Shown here piece by piece: positions 8,458-17,604 of a stretch of DNA of 64,000 nt. A model generated the notes under the pieces. That model did not search any database. It was not told the DNA's origin and saw only the letters and a list, made by a program, of their open reading frames with translations. This stretch comes from Aliitabrizicola sp041905595 (GTDB taxonomy: Bacteria > Pseudomonadota > Alphaproteobacteria > Rhodobacterales > Rhodobacteraceae). Where the stretch lies: contig JAYRKT010000017.1 of assembly GCA_041905595.1 (NCBI GenBank), positions 1-64,000 on the forward strand, given 5' to 3'. Each line of letters starts with the position of its first letter. Position 1 is the first letter of the stretch. The translations under genes were made by a program, and so were the position numbers.

Positions 8458-8700
8458 TCACTCCTTGCGCGGAGACAGGCGATAACTGCCTTCTGGCAGG
8501 TCGAGCGCCATCGCAAGTTCGCGCACCTGGCGGTTCGAGAGCGTGATCTTCACCACCTCGTCCGACTGCAGATCGACCTGTTCGATGGTGACGCAATCCT
8601 CGAAGGCCAGGATCGTGACATCTTCCTGAAGGGGCACATCGTCGCCCTCGTCTACGAGGGTGATGATGGTGGCGTCGAAGTCGTGCTCAATGGTGAACAT
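8458..8700 (-). CDS. Conserved hypothetical acidic protein
   Basis: An 80-residue acidic cytoplasmic protein that I cannot place in a named family. It begins MFTIEHDFDATIITLVDEG, is rich in Asp/Glu, and ends with SNRQVRELAMALDLPEGSYRL, which resembles small single-domain proteins conserved in Rhodobacteraceae. Codon choice is GC-rich in third positions, like its neighbours. No clear Shine-Dalgarno sequence precedes it. It abuts the DUF167 gene tail to tail. Confidence 0.6.
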   Translation of the reverse strand: MFTIEHDFDATIITLVDEGDDVPLQEDVTILAFEDCVTIEQVDLQSDEVVKITLSNRQVRELAMALDLPEGSYRLSPRKE

Positions 8701-8830
8701 GCAGCCAGATTACGCGGCGTTTCCTGTCGGCTCAACCTGCTTCGGCATGGATGCAAATCGACGTGAAGGGGGTGTGTCGGCACATGCAGCTTGCTAGATA
8801 GCGGCGGTGACGGTGGGAGTCGGACGGCAG

Positions 8831-9553
8831 ATGCGGGTTCTGGTTTCGGGGATGCTGGCGGCAGTGCTGCTGGCGGGGTGCGTTCCGACCACGACCGTGC
8901 CCGTGGCCCCTGCGCCGATTGCGTCGCCGTCAGCGGCAATTCATGGCCCCGATCAGGCGGCCCGCGCCTTTGTCGAGGTCGTCACCCGGGTCGAACCGGT
9001 GGCCGAAGAGGTCTGCCGCACCCGGCTGGCACCGCAGCGTTGCCAGTTCCAGATCGCCATCGATGACCGGCTTGATGCCGGTCCCAATGCTTTCCAGACC
9101 CTGGATGACGCGGGCCGGCCGATTTTGGTCTTTACCCTGGCGCTGATCCTCGAGGCCCAGAACGAGGATGAACTTGCCTTTGTCATGGGGCATGAGGCGG
9201 CGCATCACATTCTTGGCCATATGTCCCGGCAGGAACAGTCGGCGATGACCGGCGCAATGCTTGCCGGCACATTGGCCAGTCTTGGCGGTGGCAACGCCGC
9301 GGATGTCCAGGCCGCGCAGGACATGGGGGCACAGCTGGGTGCCCGGTCCTTCTCGAAGGATTACGAACTTGAAGCCGATGCGCTTGGCACCGAGATTGCC
9401 TGGCGGGCTGGTTTCGATCCTGCCAAGGGGGCACAGTTCTTCACCCGTCTTCCGGATCCGGGAAACCGCTTTCTCGGGTCGCATCCGCCGAACGCGCAAA
9501 GGATCCAGACCGTCTATCAGACGCTTGCCGCCCTGCAAGCCGGCACGCGTTGA
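8831..9553 (+). CDS. M48 family metalloprotease, lipoprotein
   Basis: A 240-residue zinc metallopeptidase of family M48, probably anchored in the periplasm by a lipid. A lipobox LLAGC sits at residues 13-17, the zinc-binding HEAAHH motif at 121-126 and the third ligand in ELEAD near E181. Related proteins (YcaL, LoiP, BepA) degrade misfolded outer-membrane or periplasmic proteins, but the exact target is unknown. The start at ATG 8831 is chosen over GTG 8807 because it places the signal sequence at the N-terminus. Confidence 0.92.
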   Translation: MRVLVSGMLAAVLLAGCVPTTTVPVAPAPIASPSAAIHGPDQAARAFVEVVTRVEPVAEEVCRTRLAPQRCQFQIAIDDRLDAGPNAFQTLDDAGRPILVFTLALILEAQNEDELAFVMGHEAAHHILGHMSRQEQSAMTGAMLAGTLASLGGGNAADVQAAQDMGAQLGARSFSKDYELEADALGTEIAWRAGFDPAKGAQFFTRLPDPGNRFLGSHPPNAQRIQTVYQTLAALQAGTR

Positions 9554-9641
9554 TCTGCGTCAAGGCTGTTCAGTCCTAACGACAGCACCATCGACCGTAC
9601 GAAACGGCCGCAATTGGCCGTCAACCGGAGGGCCGAGCGTG

Positions 9642-9893
9642 ATGCAAAATGTCGAGACACCTTTTGCGTTCTGGCTGACCATCGGCATGGCGCGAAAGGC
9701 CGGCCTGAACCTCCAGGAGGCAGTGGTGGAAGGCTGGCTGACGCGGCGCGATCTGGCGCGGCTGGTCGATGGCTGCTCCGTTTGCAGCCATCACCGCAGT
9801 TGCACCCGCTGGCTGGCAATCCCCGGTGAGGCCCCCCTTCCGGCCTATTGCCGGAACAAGATGCAGATCGAAGCGATCCATCCCGGACTATAG
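9642..9893 (+). CDS. DUF6455 family small cysteine protein
   Basis: An 83-residue protein resembling the DUF6455 family found mainly in Rhodobacteraceae; function unknown. Four cysteines in the arrangement CSVC (45-48), C54 and C70 (PAYCRN), together with the family's WLTIGMARKAGLN and CTRWL patterns, suggest a small metal-binding module. ATG 9642 is preceded by GGAGG at 9627-9631. It lies between the M48 protease and the second VPLPA-CTERM gene. Confidence 0.75.
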   Translation: MQNVETPFAFWLTIGMARKAGLNLQEAVVEGWLTRRDLARLVDGCSVCSHHRSCTRWLAIPGEAPLPAYCRNKMQIEAIHPGL

Positions 9894-9943
9894 CAGCGTA
9901 TTGGCGCAAGACGGACGACGGGCTTGGGCAAAGTCACGTTTTG

Positions 9944-9972
9944 TTGACAGATTGGTTAATTGCGGGCCTAAT
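9944..9972 (+). promoter_or_regulatory. Predicted sigma-70 promoter for VPLPA-CTERM gene
   Basis: A perfect -35 box TTGACA (9944-9949) is separated by 17 bases from CCTAAT (9967-9972), a 4/6 match to the -10 consensus. The start codon follows at 10006, leaving a leader of roughly 27 bases with GAGG at 9996-9999. Confidence 0.6.
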
Positions 9973-10005
9973 TCCTCATCTTCTTCACAAGAATTGAGGT
10001 CCGAC

Positions 10006-10662
10006 ATGCGATCGACGACCGTTTTCCTTGCCGCAATTGCCACATCTTCGCTGCTTGCCGCTCCCGGTCAGGCCGCCACAATGACATTTGACGACCTCGA
10101 ATTCCTTTCGACCTCGCATTTCGAAGACGGCATCGTCGCCAAGGCTGGCATGGGCCAGTTCAACGGCTCGGGCGACTATGATGATGAGGGCACGGCCCAT
10201 CTCGACGATGGGGGAACGCCAAATCCCGCCTTCGTGACGTTCACGATGGGCGGCCTTTTCACGGCCCTGAGCTTTGACCTGATCCCGCTTGGATTTGCAT
10301 TCTATGAGTGCGAGCCGGAGGATGGCGTCGATTGCTCGCCCACCTCCTTCCCCAATGTGAAGGTCTCGGGCTTCAACGGCGGGACCGAGGTGGCAAACAT
10401 GATTTTCGACATGTCGACGAACTTCGGCACGATCCTGTTCTCTGACGCTTTCAAGAACCTGACCTCGCTTGTCATCGGCTTTGCCGATATCCCGGCCGAC
10501 GGCTATTGCGATGGTGCGCCCTGTTCGCATTTCCGCATCGACAATGTCGTGCTGGACGGGCCGCCGGCCACCCCGGCGGAAGTACCGCTGCCTGCGGCGC
10601 TGCCGCTTCTGGCGGTCGGACTTGGCGCAATTGCCGCCATGGGTCGGAGGCGCCGGGCCTGA
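10006..10662 (+). CDS. VPLPA-CTERM sorting domain protein
   Basis: A 218-residue exported protein with a signal peptide (TTVFLAAIATSSLLAAPGQAA), an acidic beta-rich body with FDDLEF near the N-terminus and four cysteines at 102, 110, 168 and 173, and a C-terminal sorting tail: VPLPA at 193-197, a hydrophobic helix and RRRR. It is the expected substrate type for exosortase XrtD. The body resembles PEP-CTERM-type surface proteins of unknown function. It has its own promoter at 9944-9972. Confidence 0.85.
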   Translation: MRSTTVFLAAIATSSLLAAPGQAATMTFDDLEFLSTSHFEDGIVAKAGMGQFNGSGDYDDEGTAHLDDGGTPNPAFVTFTMGGLFTALSFDLIPLGFAFYECEPEDGVDCSPTSFPNVKVSGFNGGTEVANMIFDMSTNFGTILFSDAFKNLTSLVIGFADIPADGYCDGAPCSHFRIDNVVLDGPPATPAEVPLPAALPLLAVGLGAIAAMGRRRRA

Positions 10663-10684
10663 ACGGCCCGACGCGCCCGCGTAT

Positions 10685-11062
10685 TCAGCGTGGCTGACGC
10701 CAGATGGTGACGGCGAAGGCCACGACGCCCAGGAGGACGAGAAGTTCTGCCAACGGCGCGAGCGGAACCATCTGCGGCTCGGTGATGCGTCCGGTGAACA
10801 GCAGGACCAGCATGATCGCCAGGATCGCCGCGCCGATCTGGAATAGCCAGAAATGCGCCTTGGCGAGCGTTGTCTGCGCTGCAGCCGGGAATACGGCATA
10901 ATACAGGCCGAAGATCATCATCAGCGTGAAGCCGAGCAGGTTGATATGCGCATGGGCCGGCGCAAGGGTGTGATCCTGTGAGGCGCCCATGTAGCCCCCG
11001 ATCAGCATTCCGATGATGAGGTAGATCGGCGCGATCGACAAAAATCCTCGAGATACGTTCAT
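10685..11062 (-). CDS. Small haem-oxidase-like membrane protein
   Basis: A 125-residue protein with four likely membrane helices. The segment APAHAHINLLGFTLMMIFG resembles the haem-ligand region of cytochrome oxidase subunit I, and similar short proteins are often named cytochrome-c oxidase-like in databases. The rest of subunit I is absent, so it cannot be a complete oxidase; a role in haem or metal handling is only a guess. GGAGGGACAA precedes the start at 11062. It lies downstream of rimO's 3' end region without an obvious partner. Confidence 0.75.
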   Translation of the reverse strand: MNVSRGFLSIAPIYLIIGMLIGGYMGASQDHTLAPAHAHINLLGFTLMMIFGLYYAVFPAAAQTTLAKAHFWLFQIGAAILAIMLVLLFTGRITEPQMVPLAPLAELLVLLGVVAFAVTIWRQPR

Positions 11063-11186
11063 TTGTCCCTCCTGTTCTCCGGGTCTGACGCCGGATGTGG
11101 TCGTGAGGGACAGTCTACGGCTGCATCGCAGAAACGTGCATTCGGAATATTGGATTTCCGATGGACTTCCAGCGGGCGGGGTCGGT

Positions 11187-12566
11187 TCAGACCCGCCGAC
11201 CCCAGAGATCGTATTCGCTCGCGTCCTCGACTTCGACCGTGACGATGTCGCCGGGGGACAGGGTCTCGAAATTCGCGTCGATGAACAGGTTGCCGTCGAT
11301 TTCCGGCGCGTCCGCCTTGGTGCGGCAGGTGGCGCCCTCCTCGTCGACCTCGTCGACGATCACCTCGATGGTTGAGCCGATCTTCGCCGCAAGCTTGGCT
11401 TCGGAAATGGCCTGGGCCTTTTCCATGAACCGCTCCCACCGGTCCTGCTTGACCTCGTCGGGAACGTGATCGGGCAGATCATTGGACCGCGCGCCTGCAA
11501 CATTCTCGTACTGGAAGCAGCCGACCCGGTCGAGTTGCGCCTCGTCGAGCCAGTCGAGCAAGGTCTGGAATTCCTCTTCCGTCTCGCCGGGATAGCCGAC
11601 GATGAAAGTCGAACGAAGGGTGATGTCCGGGCAGACCGCGCGCCAGGCGGCGATCTCGTCCAGCGTCTTCGCGGCGGCGGCAGGGCGGGCCATGCGCTTC
11701 AGCGTGTCGGGATGGGCATGCTGGAAGGGAATGTCGAGATAGGGCAACACCAGCCCTTCCGCCATCAGCGGGATCAGGTCGCGGACATGGGGGTAGGGGT
11801 AGACGTAATGGAGCCGCACCCAGGCGCCGAGTTGGCCCATCTCGCGAGCAAGATCGGTGATATGGGCGCGCACCTCGCGGTCTTTCCACGGCGAGACGTC
11901 ATGCTTGCGGTCGACGCCGTAGGCCGAGGTGTCCTGGCTGATAACGAGCAGTTCCCTGACCCCGGCCTCGACCAGTTTCTCGGCCTCGCGCAGCACGGCA
12001 TGGGCGGGGCGGGAGACCAGGCGGCCGCGCATGTCGGGGATGATGCAGAACTTGCACTTGTGGTTACAGCCCTCGGAAATCTTGAGGTAACTATAGTGCC
12101 GGGGTGTCAGCTTCACGCCCGAGGCCGGGAGCAGGTCGACGAAGGGATCGGGCGAGGGCGGAACCGCGCCATGCACGGCATCCAGCACCTGTTCGTACTG
12201 ATGCGGGCCGGTAACCGCCAACACCTTTGGGTGAGCCCCGGTGATGTAGTCGGGCTCGGCGCCGAGGCAGCCGGTCACGATGACACGCCCGTTTTCTCGC
12301 AGCGCCTCGCCGATCGCGTCGAGGCTTTCCGCCTTGGCACTGTCGAGGAAGCCGCAGGTGTTCACGATCACCGCGTCTGCGCCCTTGTAGTCCGGGCTGA
12401 TCGCATAACCTTCCGCCCTGAGCCGCGTCAGGATGCGCTCGCTGTCGACCAGCGCCTTGGGGCAGCCGAGGCTGACCATGCCGATGGTCGGCTGGCCGGG
12501 GCGCCGCACATCCGGGATATGGGCATGGGCAAGGTCGGGGCGGAGGTTGGGCGGGTTCTGCGACAT
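11187..12566 (-). CDS. rimO: Ribosomal protein uS12 methylthiotransferase RimO
   Basis: Radical-SAM enzyme that adds a methylthio group to the conserved aspartate of ribosomal protein S12. The 459-residue protein has the N-terminal UPF0004 domain with cluster cysteines C35, C71 and C100, the radical-SAM triad C167, C171 and C174 (CNHKCKFCIIPDMRGR), and a C-terminal TRAM domain (about 390-459). SLGCPKALVDSE is diagnostic of RimO rather than MiaB. It starts at ATG 12566; no strong Shine-Dalgarno sequence is visible. The gene is divergent from the hydroxyacid dehydrogenase. Confidence 0.97.
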   Translation of the reverse strand: MSQNPPNLRPDLAHAHIPDVRRPGQPTIGMVSLGCPKALVDSERILTRLRAEGYAISPDYKGADAVIVNTCGFLDSAKAESLDAIGEALRENGRVIVTGCLGAEPDYITGAHPKVLAVTGPHQYEQVLDAVHGAVPPSPDPFVDLLPASGVKLTPRHYSYLKISEGCNHKCKFCIIPDMRGRLVSRPAHAVLREAEKLVEAGVRELLVISQDTSAYGVDRKHDVSPWKDREVRAHITDLAREMGQLGAWVRLHYVYPYPHVRDLIPLMAEGLVLPYLDIPFQHAHPDTLKRMARPAAAAKTLDEIAAWRAVCPDITLRSTFIVGYPGETEEEFQTLLDWLDEAQLDRVGCFQYENVAGARSNDLPDHVPDEVKQDRWERFMEKAQAISEAKLAAKIGSTIEVIVDEVDEEGATCRTKADAPEIDGNLFIDANFETLSPGDIVTVEVEDASEYDLWGRRV

Positions 12567-12676
12567 GGGGCGGTGCTATACAGGAGGACGCTGAATTGCG
12601 CAAAGGGCGGCAGGACACTCCCCTTGCAGATCGCCAAGACCTGAAGTCAGCTACGGCATGAATGGGAGGACCTGCC

Positions 12677-13702
12677 ATGACCGACAAGCCGCTGGTGATT
12701 TCATCGCCCTTGCCCCGCACACTGGACCTGATCTTCTCGCCCGAGCGCCTGGCGGAGTTGCGCGCGCGCTACCGCGTCGTCGAGACGACGGACGAGGAGT
12801 TGCCGGCGCTGCCACCCGAGGTCCTGGCCGAGGCGCGCTACATCATCGGGCAGCCGCCGATCGACAGCGCCTTGCTTGCCAGGCTTGCGAACCTGCGCAG
12901 CATCTTCAACGTCGAGTCGAACCTCTACATGAACATGCCCTATGACGAGGTTTTCCAGCGCGGAATCTATGTCCTTACGACCGGCGCCGTCTTTGCCCAG
13001 CCTGTCGCCGAAATCGGACTTGGATTTGCCCTGTCGCTCTTGCGCCAGATCAGCGAGGCGGATGCCGATTTTCGGGAGGGCCGCGAGAAATGGGGGGCCG
13101 AGGGCAACCAGCGCGCACGTCTGCTTGCCGGGGCCGATGTGGCGATCCTTGGCTTTGGCGATCTGGGCAAGGCGATGGCCCGGGTGCTGTCGGGCTTTCA
13201 GCCGAAGCTGCGGGTCTACGACCCGTGGCTTGCGCCCCAGCAGATTCGGGCCGCCGGGGCCGAACCCGTCGATCTGCAGACCGCGCTGTCGCAAAGCGAC
13301 GTCGTGTTCGTCACCGCCTCTGTCACCTCGGAAAACGAGGGGTTTCTTGGCGCGACGGCCTTCGCCTCGATGCGGCCGGGCTCGGCCTTCATCCTTCTCT
13401 CGCGGGCGGGCGTAGTTGACTTTGACGCATTGATGGATGCCGTCGCCTCGGGTCACATCGTCGCGGCGAGTGATGTGTTCCCGGAAGAGCCTTTGCCGCT
13501 GGATCATCGTGTCCGCAAACTGGAAGGATTCCTACGGTCTGCGCATCGGGCCGGGGCGATGGATGTGGTATTCACCCGCATGGGCGAGATGGTGCTGGAG
13601 GATATGGCACTACTCGACAAGGGCCTGCCGCCGCAGCTTTGCCGCCGGGCCGAACGCGAGACGGTGGCGCGCATGCGCTCGAAGCCCGTAAAAGTGAACT
13701 GA
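12677..13702 (+). CDS. D-isomer-specific 2-hydroxyacid dehydrogenase
   Basis: A 341-residue NAD-dependent oxidoreductase; the substrate is unknown. The nucleotide-binding turn GFGDLG is at 159-164 in the Rossmann domain, followed by YDPW after the second strand. The usual catalytic residues appear as LSRAGVVD (Arg), FPEEPLPLD (Glu) and SAHRAGA (His), all slightly altered from the common ARG/TPH forms, so it belongs to a divergent branch. ATG 12677 is preceded by GGGAGGA at 12664-12670. Confidence 0.9.
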   Translation: MTDKPLVISSPLPRTLDLIFSPERLAELRARYRVVETTDEELPALPPEVLAEARYIIGQPPIDSALLARLANLRSIFNVESNLYMNMPYDEVFQRGIYVLTTGAVFAQPVAEIGLGFALSLLRQISEADADFREGREKWGAEGNQRARLLAGADVAILGFGDLGKAMARVLSGFQPKLRVYDPWLAPQQIRAAGAEPVDLQTALSQSDVVFVTASVTSENEGFLGATAFASMRPGSAFILLSRAGVVDFDALMDAVASGHIVAASDVFPEEPLPLDHRVRKLEGFLRSAHRAGAMDVVFTRMGEMVLEDMALLDKGLPPQLCRRAERETVARMRSKPVKVN

Positions 13703-13794
13703 TACCTTCGGCGGAGCGGCGCCGGTGCCCTGCGATGCAGCTTGTGCGGCCGCCGGCGCGCCCTAGGATTCTGCGATGGGTTTCGGAGGTTTCG

Positions 13795-15783
13795 ATGCGT
13801 CTGGCGTTCCGCATAATCGGTATCCTCGTCGCGGTCGCGCTGCTGCTGGTGGTGGCAGCCTTTTTCATTCCTGCGGAAAAGGTTGCCGGCATTGCCGCCG
13901 CGAAGTTCCGCGAGATGACGGGGCGAGAGCTGACCATCGCCGGCAGCGTGCGTCCGACCATCTGGCCGGTCCTCGGCGTGTCGGCGCAGGATGTGACGCT
14001 CGCCAATGCCGACTGGTCGAAGGAAGGCCCGATGCTGACGGCGCGGTCGCTCGAAATCTCGCTGGATCTCATGGCTCTGGTCGGTGGCGAGGTGCGGGTG
14101 TCTGGCCTTGACCTGATCGGACCCCGGCTGGTGCTGGAGCGCGCGGCAGACGGGCGTGGCAACTGGGACTTCGGGGCAACGAAAGGTGCCGCCTCCGAAA
14201 CTTCACCGTCTCAGGGGACTGCAACACCTGCCACACCGGGCAGTGGACCCGGCTTCACACTCGACCGGGCAGAGATCAGCGATGGTACGGTGATCTGGAT
14301 CGACCACGCCAGCGGCGACCGGCGCGAAGTGACGGGGCTCTCGACCGAACTGGCCATTCCCGACTTTGCCGGCCCAGTCGAGATCGAGGCAAGCGGAACC
14401 GTCAATGGCGCCGAAGTAGATCTGTCAGTGGCTCTTGGCTCGCTGTCCAGCTTCCTTGACGGCAAGCTGGTCGACGGCAGTCTGAACGCAGAGAGCGGCA
14501 AGAACAGCGTCGCGTTCAAAGGCCGCATGAGCACCACGCCCGCCGCCGAAGGTGATCTGTCGCTGATGCTTGGCGAACCGGGGGCGGGGTTCGGGTTAAT
14601 CGGTTTTGGCGACCCCGGACTGCCTGCCGGTCTGGGGCGCGATGGACTGACCCTGAACGGACAGGCGACGCTGACCGAGGAAGGGACGCTGCATCTGCGC
14701 GATGGATCTTTGACGCTCGACGGCAACCGGCTCAACGGTGGGGTCGACGTTCTGCCGGGCAAGGACCGCCCCAAGATCGTGGCAAAGCTGTCGGCGGGGG
14801 CGCTTGACCTGTCTGCGCTTGGTGCGGCCCCGGCCAAGTCCGGCGGTGGTGGAGGAGGCGGTGGCGCTGTTGCGCCCCCCGGATGGTCCACGGCCCAGAT
14901 CGATGTCAGCGCGCTTGGCCTGGCCGATGCAGAACTGGCGCTGGCCGCCGACAGCATCGACTTCGGGTCAGTAAAGCTGGGCCGGACCCGGCTTGGCTCC
15001 GTGATCGACGCCGGGCGTGCGGTGGTCGACGTGAAGGAGATGGCCCTCTACGGGGGGAGCCTGGCCGGGCAGGCCATCGTCAACAGCCGGGGTGGCCTGT
15101 CAACCCGCGCTGACCTGACCCTGAGCGGCCTTGCGCTGCAGCCGCTGCTGTCCGACATGGCGGATTTCGACCGGCTGGTCGGAACGGGTGACATCCGCTT
15201 CAACCTTCTCGCTTCAGGCAACAGCCAGGCGGCCCTGATGCGAAGCCTTTCGGGCGACGGGTCGCTCGCTTTCGGCAAGGGCGAGGTGCTGGGGCTCGAT
15301 CTGGCCGGAATGCTCCTTAACCTCGACCCGAACTATGTCGGCGCGGGGCAGAAGACGGTTTACGACCGCATCACCGGGACGTTCACCGTGAATGGCGGCA
15401 TTCTGAGCAACGCCGATCTGGCGGTGCAGGCGCCGCTCGTGACGGCGAGCGGCTCGGGGACGGTCGATATCGGCGGGCAAAGCCTGAACTACCGCCTGGT
15501 CCCGACAAGTCTGGGGGGCAAGGCGCTAGGCGCCGATGCGCAGGTTCCGGTGACGATCTCGGGCCCCTGGTCGTCGCCGAGGTTCGGCCTGGACCTTGAA
15601 AGCATCGCCCGGGCGAAGCTTGAGGCGAAGGCCCAGGAAGAACTGCAGAAGCAGGCAGAGAAACTGGGTATCGCCCCGGTCGAGGGGGAAAGCCTTGAGG
15701 ATACGGCACGCCGGGCCGGAGAAGAGTTCCTGAAGCAGGAAGCCCAGAAACAGCTGGAGAAGCTGCTGGGCGGCGGCAACTAG
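13795..15783 (+). CDS. AsmA family protein
   Basis: A 662-residue envelope protein of the AsmA family, thought to help lipid movement or outer-membrane assembly. An N-terminal membrane anchor (about residues 5-26) is followed by an AsmA N-domain (EMTGRELTIAGSVRPTIWP) and a long beta-rich repeat body. The C-terminal AsmA domain contains LAGMLLNLDPNY and TGTFTVNGGILSN. A poly-Gly linker lies near residue 350, and the end is a Lys/Glu/Gln-rich helix. GGAGGT sits four bases before the ATG. It converges on gcrA with 24 bases between stops. Confidence 0.93.
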   Translation: MRLAFRIIGILVAVALLLVVAAFFIPAEKVAGIAAAKFREMTGRELTIAGSVRPTIWPVLGVSAQDVTLANADWSKEGPMLTARSLEISLDLMALVGGEVRVSGLDLIGPRLVLERAADGRGNWDFGATKGAASETSPSQGTATPATPGSGPGFTLDRAEISDGTVIWIDHASGDRREVTGLSTELAIPDFAGPVEIEASGTVNGAEVDLSVALGSLSSFLDGKLVDGSLNAESGKNSVAFKGRMSTTPAAEGDLSLMLGEPGAGFGLIGFGDPGLPAGLGRDGLTLNGQATLTEEGTLHLRDGSLTLDGNRLNGGVDVLPGKDRPKIVAKLSAGALDLSALGAAPAKSGGGGGGGGAVAPPGWSTAQIDVSALGLADAELALAADSIDFGSVKLGRTRLGSVIDAGRAVVDVKEMALYGGSLAGQAIVNSRGGLSTRADLTLSGLALQPLLSDMADFDRLVGTGDIRFNLLASGNSQAALMRSLSGDGSLAFGKGEVLGLDLAGMLLNLDPNYVGAGQKTVYDRITGTFTVNGGILSNADLAVQAPLVTASGSGTVDIGGQSLNYRLVPTSLGGKALGADAQVPVTISGPWSSPRFGLDLESIARAKLEAKAQEELQKQAEKLGIAPVEGESLEDTARRAGEEFLKQEAQKQLEKLLGGGN

Positions 15784-15807
15784 GCCGCCGTCCGCTGCGG
15801 CCTTCCC

Positions 15808-16425
15808 TTAGCGGCGGCGGTCGCGCCGGGCGCTCATCGGCTGGAAGGCGACGCCGACATGGGCATCGCAATAGGGCTTGCCCGCCTGCGACGGCAGGCC
15901 GCAGAACCAGAAATCCTCGGTTGCCGGGTCGCCGATCGGCCATTTGCAGGTCCGCTCGGTCAGTTCCATCAGCGTCAGCTTGCGCGCGCGCTTCTCGACC
16001 TCGCGCACCGAAGCGAGCGCCTCGGGCGAAATCTCGTTGGCCGAGGGCTGCGGCGGCAGCGGCTGGCCGGCGGGGATGATCGCCTTGCGCGGGTTCAGAG
16101 GCGTGACGGTCGCTCCCGAAGCCGGGGCGGCGGTGCGCGGTTCGGGCGCCGGGCGCGGCTCGGGCGCGCGGGCCTCGGCCGGTTCCGTCGCGGGACGAGG
16201 GGCGGCAGGTTCAGGCCGGGCAGGCGCGGCGGCCGCAACCGGCGCGGCTTCGCCCTCGTCCTCGTCGCCCTTGCCGCCGACGCGGTTCGAAAGGCCCAGG
16301 CGATGGACCTTGCCGATGACGGCATTGCGGGTGACGCCGCCCAGTTCCTTGGCGATCTGGCTGGCGCTCTGGCCTTCAGCCCACATCTTCTTGAGCGTCT
16401 CGACGCGCTCGTCGGTCCAGGACAT
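15808..16425 (-). CDS. gcrA: Cell cycle regulator GcrA
   Basis: GcrA is an alphaproteobacterial transcription co-activator that binds sigma-70 and methylated GANTC sites to control cell-cycle genes. The 205-residue protein has the conserved N-terminal DNA-binding helices (SWTDERVETLKKMWAEGQSA through KVHRLGLSNR, residues 2-46), a long Pro/Ala/Glu-rich linker (about 55-115) and the C-terminal sigma-binding module with CKWPIGDP, FCGLPS and YCDAH. The frame opens much further upstream, but MSWTDERV at 16425 is the family start. Confidence 0.96.
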   Translation of the reverse strand: MSWTDERVETLKKMWAEGQSASQIAKELGGVTRNAVIGKVHRLGLSNRVGGKGDEDEGEAAPVAAAAPARPEPAAPRPATEPAEARAPEPRPAPEPRTAAPASGATVTPLNPRKAIIPAGQPLPPQPSANEISPEALASVREVEKRARKLTLMELTERTCKWPIGDPATEDFWFCGLPSQAGKPYCDAHVGVAFQPMSARRDRRR

Positions 16426-16550
16426 GTTATCCCCGCAAATTCGCAAGCCGCCGGGGAATGCCCGGCACAACCCGAAGGTTTTACCGCGTCTCGGCCACCC
16501 GGCACAAGCCCCGGCAAATGCACGGGCCGCTGCGCCCGGTTCCGTACCAC

Positions 16551-17507
16551 TCACGCAGATTGCCGGATTGTCCTTTCGCGCAGCGGCGCAAAAATGTCGA
16601 AGATCATGTCGCGCATCCAGCTCTGCCCCGGCGAAGATGTCGCCCGTGCGTGCCAACACATGTAGACCGGCGTTCCCGGCACAGGCATGGGCGGCTGGTA
16701 GATCGCTAGGCCATACCGGTCTCGGAACACCTCGGCGAGAGGATTGGGCATCAGGGCGACGGCCTCGCTGGCCGCGACCGTCCGGGCCACCCCGGCGAAC
16801 GAGGGCAGGCTTGCCACGATCCGCCGCCGCCGGCCCAGTTCGGACAGCGCCGTGTCGCCGACCCCGCTCAGCTTTCCATCCGGCGCGAACAGCACGTGTC
16901 CCAGGGTGCAAAAGAGGTCAAGCGGAACGGTATCTCCTTCGGCGAGGCGCGCTTCCGTCAGTGCGACATGGCCCGCCGCGGCGATCACGCTGTAAGGAGC
17001 GCGGTAGGCCAGCCGCCGTTCGACCCATTCGGGAAAGTCCCGCAGGCCGGGGATGAGCGCCAGGTCGACGCCCTCGCGTTCCAGTGTTTGCGCGGAATTG
17101 TCGGGCACAAGGTCCACCAGTTGCACCCGCGCACCCGGCGCCTCGGTTTGCAGCCGCTTCAGCAGAGGCGGCATCAGCAGCTCGCCGATCGCGTCGGATC
17201 CGCCGATCTTGAAGGACAGGTTGGTCCGCTCGGGCCGGAAGGCCGCCGGTCCAGCCAGCACGGCCTCCACCCGGTCAAGAATGTCGCGCACCGGCGTTGC
17301 CAGATCGCGCGCAACCAGCGTCGGCTCGATCCCCTGGCCCTTGCGAACGAACAGCGCGTCGCCAAGCGCATGGCGCAGCCGCCCCAAGGCGGCCGAAACG
17401 GCGGGTTGCGACATGCCAAGCCGGTCAGCCGCCTTCACGGTCGACCCGTCGCGCAGCAGGGCGTCCAGCACCCGCAGCAGGTTCAGGTCAAAGGCCGATA
17501 TATTCAT
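16551..17507 (-). CDS. LysR family transcriptional regulator
   Basis: A 318-residue LysR-type regulator. The N-terminal winged helix-turn-helix (residues 4-63) reads FDLNLLRVLDALLRDGSTVK then AADRLGMSQPAVSAALGRLR, and the C-terminal two-lobed effector domain follows. It resembles the NodD/NahR/LeuO branch by its FDLNLL start. It is divergent from the cupin gene, separated by 97 AT-rich bases, so it probably controls that gene and itself. The effector is unknown. Confidence 0.94.
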   Translation of the reverse strand: MNISAFDLNLLRVLDALLRDGSTVKAADRLGMSQPAVSAALGRLRHALGDALFVRKGQGIEPTLVARDLATPVRDILDRVEAVLAGPAAFRPERTNLSFKIGGSDAIGELLMPPLLKRLQTEAPGARVQLVDLVPDNSAQTLEREGVDLALIPGLRDFPEWVERRLAYRAPYSVIAAAGHVALTEARLAEGDTVPLDLFCTLGHVLFAPDGKLSGVGDTALSELGRRRRIVASLPSFAGVARTVAASEAVALMPNPLAEVFRDRYGLAIYQPPMPVPGTPVYMCWHARATSSPGQSWMRDMIFDIFAPLRERTIRQSA

Positions 17508-17604
17508 GGATCAAATAAGTATCATACAATCAATCAGTTTCAATTCTTGATTTCCCCGTCCTAGCCTTCCTGCATGGCCAGTTTGGCCCCAACGGGAGGA
17601 CGCG
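17508..17604. promoter_or_regulatory. Divergent LysR/cupin control region
   Basis: The spacer between the LysR and cupin start codons is distinctly AT-rich (17508-17556), with ATCAA near 17513 and TTGAT near 17548 as widely spaced inverted half-sites. LysR regulators normally bind such regions. GGGAGGA precedes the cupin ATG. The exact operator is not resolved by eye. Confidence 0.5.
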
